A DNA stretch of 11,313 bases from UBA652 sp964598235 (GTDB lineage Bacteria; Pseudomonadota; Gammaproteobacteria; Nitrosococcales; Methylophagaceae): assembly GCA_964598235.1 (NCBI GenBank), contig CAZRAY010000049.1, forward strand, positions 1 to 11,313, in the 5' to 3' direction. This document shows, in pieces, positions 6,610 through 11,313 of the stretch (position 1 is the first letter of the stretch; every line of letters starts with the position of its first letter). The translations under genes were made by a program, and so were the position numbers. The notes beneath the pieces are model-generated. The model was not told the origin of the DNA, did no database searches, and was given only the letters and a program-made list of their open reading frames with translations.

Positions 6610-7380
6610 ATGTTAATAATCATTTCTCCAGCCAAAACGCTGGATTTCGATACACCACCCAACACTGAGAAACATAGTCAGCCGGATTTTTTAACGCAAT
6701 CTCAAATATTGATAGATATATTAGCGGCTTATTCTGATGTGGAAATTGCCAAGCTAATGAAGTTAAGCGATAAGCTCGCAGGCTTAAATTTATCGCGATA
6801 CCAATCGTGGGCAGCGCCTTTTGATTTAGATAATGCCAAACAAGCTGTGTTGGCATTTAAGGGTGATGTCTATACAGGGCTAGATGCCGACAGCTTGGAT
6901 GCTGATGGCTTGGATTATGCACAAATGCACTTGCGGATTTTATCCGGTTTATATGGCATCTTGCGACCACTTGATTTAATGCAAGCCTATCGCCTAGAAA
7001 TGGGCACTAAACTCAGCACAAATAAGGGTAAAGATTTATATGCCTTTTGGGGTGATATGCTACGGCAGTCGCTTGAAGCCGAATCTGCCTTAGCAGATGG
7101 TGTGTTGATTAATTTAGCCTCCAATGAATATTCGAAAGTGATTCAACTGAAACAGTTTAAGGGGCGGATCATTACCCCGATATTCAAAGATTGGAAAAAT
7201 GGCCAATATAAAATCATCAGTTTCTATGCTAAAAAAGCGCGTGGCTTAATGAGCCGCTATATTATTGACCAACGATTAGAGACGCCAGAGGGTATCAAAA
7301 GCTTTGATAGTGGCGGCTATCAATTCAATGCTGAACTGTCATCTGGTGATGACTGGGTGTTTATTCGTAATAAAACTTAA
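6610..7380 (+). CDS. yaaA: Peroxide stress protein YaaA (DUF328/UPF0246)
   Basis: In E. coli, YaaA is induced by OxyR during hydrogen peroxide stress and keeps intracellular unincorporated iron low, limiting Fenton damage to DNA; the fold has been reported to bind DNA. The 256-residue length matches the family (about 258). Diagnostic stretches run the whole length: IISPAKTLDFD at the N-terminus, LSDKLAGLNLSR, LAFKGDVYTGL, LRILSGLYGILRPLDLMQ, YRLEMGTKL, KDLYAFWGD, INLASNEYSK and the highly conserved ISFYAKKARGLMSRYI. The start ATG at 6610 gives the exact family N-terminus (MLIIISPAKTLD), although the ribosome binding site is poor. It follows the DUF4389 gene by 30 nt and is probably the last gene of the operon. 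I see no OxyR-like site directly in front of it. Confidence 0.96.
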   Translation: MLIIISPAKTLDFDTPPNTEKHSQPDFLTQSQILIDILAAYSDVEIAKLMKLSDKLAGLNLSRYQSWAAPFDLDNAKQAVLAFKGDVYTGLDADSLDADGLDYAQMHLRILSGLYGILRPLDLMQAYRLEMGTKLSTNKGKDLYAFWGDMLRQSLEAESALADGVLINLASNEYSKVIQLKQFKGRIITPIFKDWKNGQYKIISFYAKKARGLMSRYIIDQRLETPEGIKSFDSGGYQFNAELSSGDDWVFIRNKT

Positions 7381-7412
7381 CCACCGTTGTTTCTTAGGCT
7401 TAGGGGGTACTC

Positions 7413-7421
7413 TGCTATACT
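7413..7421 (+). promoter_or_regulatory. Extended -10 promoter for the IPTL-CTERM gene
   Basis: TGCTATACT (TG at 7413-7414, TATACT at 7416-7421) is an extended -10 box in the 98-nt gap after yaaA. Transcription would begin near 7428, about 50 nt before the next ATG. A second AT-rich box, TATAAA at 7429-7434, is a weaker alternative. No strong -35 is present at standard spacing. Together with the terminator after the gene it marks a single-gene unit. Confidence 0.5.
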
Positions 7422-7478
7422 CGTGGATTATAAATAACTGACGGTAGTTGTTTTTCATACAAAAAATAGAAGAGATAG

Positions 7479-8183
7479 ATGATGAAAATTAGGTTCATAT
7501 TATTGTGTTTTGGGCTTTTATTCGGTGCAAGTAGTCATGCGGTGACTATTTTGGGTACAGGTACTGGTGCGCTACTAGGGAGTGATTTAACGGATCCTGA
7601 AAATGATATTGATGATAGCACTGCTGCAGGTGCCAATTTCAACTGGATTTCAGCTACCGCAACGAGTGAACCTAATTTTGGTGGTGAAGGTGCTTTTGAT
7701 GTGTTTGATAATAAAGTGGGTCCTGGTAATGATAAGTGGTGTTGTGGTTCGGCCCCTCAGAATGTTTCAGTTGTATTCGGAACACAGTATGTTTTAACGC
7801 ATTTTACGATTGCATCAGGCAATGATGTGCCAGGGCGAGATCCCGATGTGTGGTTTATCGAAGGCTCAAATGATGGCATAACTTGGACGCCTATTTTCAC
7901 CTACAATAATGATAATACATCACCTTTTTCAGCAAGACTTGAGGTGCTTCGATATGATGGTGCTGGTGCTGATTTTCCAACCCCAATTGCATTTTCGCAA
8001 TTTCGGTATCGTGTTAGCTCAACGATAGTGAATGGTGGGCTTCACCAAGTTAATGAAATTGAATTATTTGGTAATGCTTTTGTAGCACCCGCTATCGCAG
8101 TGCCAACATTAAATAGCTGGGCTTTTGGGGTGTTGGCATTCTTGCTAGGTCTGATTGCCTTTAGGTTTAAATTGGCACGCTGA
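7479..8183 (+). CDS. Exported discoidin-like protein with IPTL-CTERM-type sorting signal
   Basis: This 234-residue protein has a Sec signal peptide (about 1-21; basic MMKIR, hydrophobic core, likely cleavage after SSHA). Residues 25-200 resemble an F5/8 type C (discoidin) beta-sandwich. NDVPGRDPDVWFIEGSND followed by GITWTPIF (about 115-140) is the typical strand pair seen in carbohydrate-binding or adhesive domains. The C-terminus carries a tripartite sorting tail: VPTLNSW (208-214), a hydrophobic helix (about 215-228) and a basic end (RFKLAR). This matches the IPTL-CTERM pattern (IPTLxxWG-type), a PEP-CTERM variant whose members are substrates of an exosortase (XrtH class) and are often surface or matrix proteins. 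A vicinal Cys pair (88-89) is unusual. The ribosome binding site AGAAGAG supports the start; the second ATG, one codon on, is equally possible. No exosortase or polysaccharide gene is nearby. The ligand is unknown. Confidence 0.85.
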   Translation: MMKIRFILLCFGLLFGASSHAVTILGTGTGALLGSDLTDPENDIDDSTAAGANFNWISATATSEPNFGGEGAFDVFDNKVGPGNDKWCCGSAPQNVSVVFGTQYVLTHFTIASGNDVPGRDPDVWFIEGSNDGITWTPIFTYNNDNTSPFSARLEVLRYDGAGADFPTPIAFSQFRYRVSSTIVNGGLHQVNEIELFGNAFVAPAIAVPTLNSWAFGVLAFLLGLIAFRFKLAR

Positions 8184-8207
8184 ATTATAATTCAATATTG
8201 AGTAGTA

Positions 8208-8235
8208 AAAAAAACTGGAGTAATCCAGTTTTTTT
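8208..8235. terminator. Strong, symmetric rho-independent terminator
   Basis: ACTGGA (8214-8219) pairs with TCCAGT (8224-8229) around a GTAA loop, flanked by an A-run (from 8207) and a T-run (to 8235), so the full perfect inverted repeat is 12 bp (8208-8219 with 8224-8235). It lies 24 nt after the stop of the IPTL-CTERM gene and should end that transcript. Its symmetry would let it work on either strand. It insulates htpG from upstream transcription. Confidence 0.88.
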
Positions 8236-8255
8236 ATGTCTGGTGTAAATAAGAA

Positions 8256-8284
8256 CTTGAACTTAGCCATCTTTGCCCTCATCT
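8256..8284 (+). promoter_or_regulatory. Sigma-32 (RpoH) heat-shock promoter of htpG
   Basis: CTTGAA at 8256-8261 and CCTCATCT at 8277-8284 (read CCCTCATCT from 8276) are separated by about 15 nt. The established sigma-32 consensus is CTTGAA, a spacer of about 13-17 nt, then CCCCATnT; there is one mismatch in the -10. Transcription would start about 8290, giving a leader of about 30 nt with the ribosome binding site AGAGG at 8309-8313. Placement directly before an Hsp90 gene, a classic RpoH target, strengthens the call. Confidence 0.85.
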
Positions 8285-8320
8285 GGTGAATTGAAATAGA
8301 ATTTAATCAGAGGCACAACA

Positions 8321-10231
8321 ATGGCAACAGCAAAAAAAGAAACACTTGGCTTTCAAACGGAAGTAAAACAACTTCTGGATCTGATGATCCATTCCCTTTA
8401 TAGCAATAAAGAAATCTTTATGCGTGAGCTGATTTCGAATGCCGCGGATGCATCGGATAAACTGCGCTTTGAAGCCTTATCAAATGATGCGCTTTATGAA
8501 GGCAATGCTGAGTTACAAATCCGCGTGGCATTTGATAAAGAGGCGCGCACAGTTACCATTACGGATAATGGAATTGGGATGACGCGCCAAGAAGTCATTG
8601 ATAATATCGGCACCATTGCCCGCTCTGGTACGCGTAAATTCTTTGATAGCCTAACGGGTGATGAAAGCAAAGATTCTCAATTGATCGGTCAATTTGGCGT
8701 GGGCTTCTATTCCTCATTTATTGTGGCGGATAAAGTAACGTTGAAAACACGTCGTGCAGGTGAAGATGCAAGCGAAGGCGTGCAATGGGAATCAGCGGGT
8801 GAAGGTGAATTCACGATTGAAAGTATTGACTTGCCAGAACGCGGCACAGAAGTCACGCTGCATTTACGCGAAGACCAAGATGAGTTTTTAAATAGCTGGC
8901 GTTTGCGTAATATCATCAGCAAATATTCAGATCATATTAATCTACCGATTGTGATGACCAAAGATCCTGAGCCGAACGAAGATAGCGAGATCGATGAATC
9001 TATCGTATTAGAAGATGAAACCGTTAATAAAGCGACTGCCTTATGGGCACTCGCAAAAAACGACATTAGCGATGAAGACTATAAAGAGTTTTATAAGCAA
9101 GTTGCCCATGATTTCCAAGATCCCTTAACTTGGAGCCATAATAAAGTTGAGGGTAAAACGGAATATACCTCTTTACTTTATATTCCAGCGAAAGCCCCGT
9201 TTGACCTCTGGGAACAGAACCGTACACATGGCTTAAAGTTGTATGTGAAGCGTGTATTTATTATGGAAGATGCAGAGCAATTGATGCCGCGTTATTTGCG
9301 ATTTATTCGCGGTGTGATTGATACTAATGATTTGCCGTTGAATGTGTCGCGCGAGATTTTGCAGGGCAGCAAAACGATAGATAGCATTCGTACCGCTTCT
9401 GTGAAGAAGATCTTAAGCGAATTGAAGAAAATGGCGAAAAACAAGCCAGAACAATATGCGATATTTTGGACAGAATTTGGCCAAGTGATTAAAGAAGGCT
9501 TGGGTGAAGATTTTGCGAATAAAGACGCTTTGGCTAACTTATTACGCTTCGCAACAACAGAAACCGGCTCAGAAGAGCAAACAGTGTCTTTAGAAGACTA
9601 TGTTGGCAGAATGAAAGCGGGGCAAGATAAAGTGTATTACATCACCGCAGAAAGCTTTGCTGCGGCGAAAAATAGCCCGCATTTAGAAGTGTTCCGTAAG
9701 AAAGGTATTGAGGTGTTATTGCTGACAGATCGTGTGGATGAATGGTTGATTAATTCGCTCACTGAATTTGATGGTAAACAGCTGCAATCAGTGGCTAAAG
9801 GTGATTTAGACCTGGGCGATTTGGAAGATGAAGCAGAAAAAGAAGCCCAAGCCGAAACAGATAAAAACTTTGAAGATTTGGTTGAGCGCGTTAAAACCAG
9901 TTTGGGTGATAAGATTAAAGATGTTCGGATCACACATCGCCTAACCGATTCACCAGCTTGTTTAGTGGTTGATGAGATGGATATGAGCGCCAATCTTGAG
10001 CGTATGCTAAAAGCAGCTGGGCAAGAAACGGGCGGCACCAAGCCCATTTTTGAGCTGAATCCAGAACATCCAATGGTCGAACGCTTAAAAGACGAATCAG
10101 ATGATGACCAATTTGCAGATTGGACAGCGATCTTATTTGACCAAGCATTATTGGCAGAAGGTGGGCAATTGGAAGATCCAGCGAGCTATGTGAAGCGCCT
10201 AAATAGCCTACTGTTAACATTGGCAAAATAG
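8321..10231 (+). CDS. htpG: Hsp90-family molecular chaperone HtpG
   Basis: HtpG is the bacterial Hsp90, an ATP-driven cytosolic dimeric chaperone that remodels clients together with DnaK. At 636 residues it is slightly longer than the E. coli protein (624). The GHKL ATPase domain shows all signatures: SLYSNKEIFMRELISNAADA (catalytic E36, N40), DNGIGM (82-87), the IGTIARSGT lid and GQFGVGFYS (123-131). The middle domain has the conserved YVKRVFIMEDAE and GVIDTNDLPLNVSREILQ, including the catalytic-loop arginine. The C-terminal dimerisation domain is complete and lacks the eukaryotic MEEVD tail, as expected. The start ATG at 8321 has AGAGG 7 nt upstream and gives MATAKKETLGFQTEVKQLL, the usual N-terminus. 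Regulation by sigma-32 is indicated by the promoter just upstream. It is followed by a double-hairpin repeat and hslO. Confidence 0.98.
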   Translation: MATAKKETLGFQTEVKQLLDLMIHSLYSNKEIFMRELISNAADASDKLRFEALSNDALYEGNAELQIRVAFDKEARTVTITDNGIGMTRQEVIDNIGTIARSGTRKFFDSLTGDESKDSQLIGQFGVGFYSSFIVADKVTLKTRRAGEDASEGVQWESAGEGEFTIESIDLPERGTEVTLHLREDQDEFLNSWRLRNIISKYSDHINLPIVMTKDPEPNEDSEIDESIVLEDETVNKATALWALAKNDISDEDYKEFYKQVAHDFQDPLTWSHNKVEGKTEYTSLLYIPAKAPFDLWEQNRTHGLKLYVKRVFIMEDAEQLMPRYLRFIRGVIDTNDLPLNVSREILQGSKTIDSIRTASVKKILSELKKMAKNKPEQYAIFWTEFGQVIKEGLGEDFANKDALANLLRFATTETGSEEQTVSLEDYVGRMKAGQDKVYYITAESFAAAKNSPHLEVFRKKGIEVLLLTDRVDEWLINSLTEFDGKQLQSVAKGDLDLGDLEDEAEKEAQAETDKNFEDLVERVKTSLGDKIKDVRITHRLTDSPACLVVDEMDMSANLERMLKAAGQETGGTKPIFELNPEHPMVERLKDESDDDQFADWTAILFDQALLAEGGQLEDPASYVKRLNSLLLTLAK

Positions 10232-10240
10232 TAAAAAACT

Positions 10241-10324
10241 CGTCATCCCCGCGAAGGCGGGGATCCAGAAGATAAACAGAATCTAGTTTAAATGAAGTGG
10301 ATACCCGCCTACGCGGGTATGACG
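10241..10324. repeat. 84-bp double-hairpin palindromic repeat (REP/MITE type)
   Basis: The two 27-nt arms (10241-10267 and 10298-10324) are inverted copies, 24 of 27 positions matching, around a 30-nt AT-rich centre. Each arm also folds alone: ATCCCCGC/GCGGGGAT around loop GAAG, and ATACCCGC/GCGGGTAT around loop CTAC. Two of the three differences between the arms are paired changes (C-G in the left hairpin, A-T in the right), so both local stems stay perfect. Elements of the form CGTCATnCCCGC...GCGGGnATCCA are dispersed intergenic repeats in several proteobacteria. This one begins 9 nt after the htpG stop and ends 18 nt before the hslO start. Its GC-rich stems could slow or end htpG transcription or stabilise mRNA; that role is inferred. 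Confidence 0.85.
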
Positions 10325-10342
10325 TAAAAATAGAGACACAGC

Positions 10343-11236
10343 ATGACAGACACATTACAACGCTTTATTTTCAAAGACCAACCCATTCGTGGTGAATGGG
10401 TACAACTGGATGAGAGCTGGCGCGAGATTCTCAAACGTCGTGCCTATCCTGCCATAGTGCAGCAAGCGTTGGGCGAAATGGTGGCCGCATCAGTGTTGCT
10501 GGCGGCGACTGTGAAGATGGAAGGGCGGTTAGTGTTGCAAATAAAATCATCTGGGCCTGTATCGTTGATGATGGTGGAATGTACAAGCGATCATAATGTG
10601 CGTGCTCTAGCGCAATGGGATAATGCGGCGTTAAAGGATGAATTGGATTGGCAAAGTCTTATAGGTGAAGGGCATCTCGCGATTACAATTGAAACCGTCG
10701 CGGCTAAAACGCCCTATCAAGGCATCGTATCATTAGAAGGTGATTCATTAGCAACCGTGATTGAAACTTACTTTAAGCAATCGGAACAATTAGAAACACG
10801 ATTATGGCTATCCGCTGATAGTGAGCATGCTGGCGGCTTATTGCTGCAGCAATTGCCTGGCGATGCAGAACAAGCCGAACAAGAACGAGACACATGGGAA
10901 ACCAGCGTGCAACTCGCAGATACGGTTAAGGATATCGAATTGCGAGAGCTAGATGTCGAGACCTTATTATATCGATTATTCAATGAGTATAACGTGCAGT
11001 TATTAACATCAGATGATGTGCGGTTCTACTGTAGCTGTTCAAGCGAACGAGTAGCGGCGACGCTTCGCATGCTAGGGCGAGAAGAAATTGAAGGCTTATT
11101 AGCCGAACATGAATCGGTTGAAGTGGATTGTGAATTTTGTAATCAACATTATCATTTTGATGCGGTGGATGTGGCGAAAATATTCGCTGAAAACACGGTT
11201 AGCCACACCGAAGACGAAGCGCCTATTTTGCATTGA
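10343..11236 (+). CDS. hslO: Redox-regulated 33-kDa holdase chaperone Hsp33 (HslO)
   Basis: Hsp33 is a cytosolic ATP-independent chaperone that stays inactive with zinc bound. It unfolds and dimerises when its cysteines are oxidised, for example by peroxide plus heat or by hypochlorite, and then protects unfolding proteins. The 297-residue protein (E. coli 292) has the N-terminal domain motifs DTLQRFIF, RGEWVQLDESW, LLAATVKMEGRLVLQI and GPVSLMMVEC. The C-terminal zinc centre is complete: FYCSCSSER (C230, C232) and CEFCNQHYHF (C263, C266), the same spacing as E. coli C232/C234/C265/C268. The start ATG at 10343 gives the family N-terminus, with a modest GAGA ribosome binding site. It is separated from htpG by the palindromic repeat; whether it is read from the htpG promoter is unclear, and I saw no separate sigma-32 site in the gap. 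Confidence 0.97.
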   Translation: MTDTLQRFIFKDQPIRGEWVQLDESWREILKRRAYPAIVQQALGEMVAASVLLAATVKMEGRLVLQIKSSGPVSLMMVECTSDHNVRALAQWDNAALKDELDWQSLIGEGHLAITIETVAAKTPYQGIVSLEGDSLATVIETYFKQSEQLETRLWLSADSEHAGGLLLQQLPGDAEQAEQERDTWETSVQLADTVKDIELRELDVETLLYRLFNEYNVQLLTSDDVRFYCSCSSERVAATLRMLGREEIEGLLAEHESVEVDCEFCNQHYHFDAVDVAKIFAENTVSHTEDEAPILH

Positions 11237-11313
11237 AAATCAATCGAGTCTGGCGCCATGGTAATCCCCCCATTTTTAAGGGACTTTCAAAGTAGAACGT
11301 TAAGCCACCATAG
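11237..11313. other. Unassigned sequence after hslO
   Basis: This 77-base tail contains a short palindrome (TGGCGCCA, 11250-11257), a run of six Cs (11266-11271) and an AGGGACTTTCAAAGT stretch. I see no terminator, RNA gene or convincing open frame. It could be the edge of another repeat or mobile element, but too little is visible to decide. Confidence 0.3.

Noticed and set aside
10241..10324. CRISPR repeat unit or classical insertion sequence
   Set aside because: There is a single palindromic element with no spacer array, no open frame for a transposase and no clear target duplication visible; a REP/MITE-type repeat fits better.
9930..10355. Minus-strand open frame crossing the htpG end and the repeat, with a YPRRRVSTS and LDPRLRGDDE peptide
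   Set aside because: These peptides are simply the translation of the palindromic repeat and recur wherever such repeats are mistaken for genes. The rest of the frame is antisense to htpG.
11180..11313. Small minus-strand frame starting MAPDSIDFQ near 11260 and reading into hslO
   Set aside because: It is antisense to the conserved Hsp33 C-terminus, has no recognisable similarity and only a chance G-rich stretch upstream.

Overview
The window looks like chromosomal core DNA from a gammaproteobacterium of moderate, slightly AT-rich base composition. Three things point to the group: an LpxH-type lipid A enzyme next to a PpiB-type cyclophilin (the same pairing as in Escherichia coli), a RoxA/YcfD ribosomal oxygenase, and a QmcA-YbbJ (SPFH-NfeD) pair. 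I cannot name the genus from sequence alone. Almost all genes are recognisable housekeeping or stress genes. I found no rRNA, tRNA, CRISPR array, phage or intact insertion sequence.

Left part (1-3611, all on the minus strand, so read right to left): comEC, a DNA-uptake channel; then a PpiB-type peptidyl-prolyl isomerase carrying an N-terminal lipoprotein signal; then lpxH, cut by the left window edge. A perfect 13-bp hairpin lies between the isomerase gene and lpxH.

Middle part (3612-7380, plus strand): a tight five-gene run that diverges from comEC. It encodes the membrane SPFH protein QmcA, its NfeD-type partner, the 2-oxoglutarate/Fe(II) oxygenase RoxA (starting at GTG and overlapping the previous stop by 4 nt), a small DUF4389 membrane protein, and the peroxide-stress protein YaaA. 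An extended -10 promoter precedes qmcA. The spacing suggests one operon mixing membrane quality control with iron- and oxygen-related functions.

Next (7381-8240): a stand-alone gene with its own likely promoter and a strong terminator. It encodes an exported discoidin-like protein ending in an IPTL-CTERM-type sorting signal (VPTLNSW, then a hydrophobic helix and a basic tail). This is the most accessory-looking gene here. The exosortase needed to process it is not in the window.

Right part (8241-11313): a heat-shock module. htpG (Hsp90) sits behind a good match to a sigma-32 promoter. It is followed by an 84-bp double-hairpin repeat of the dispersed REP/MITE type, then hslO (Hsp33, redox-regulated holdase). 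The last 77 bases hold nothing I can assign.

I see no convincing new multi-gene system. The points most worth checking are the possible two-start, two-location cyclophilin, the orphan IPTL-CTERM substrate, the covarying double-hairpin repeat between the two chaperone genes, and the oxygen/iron-themed operon.
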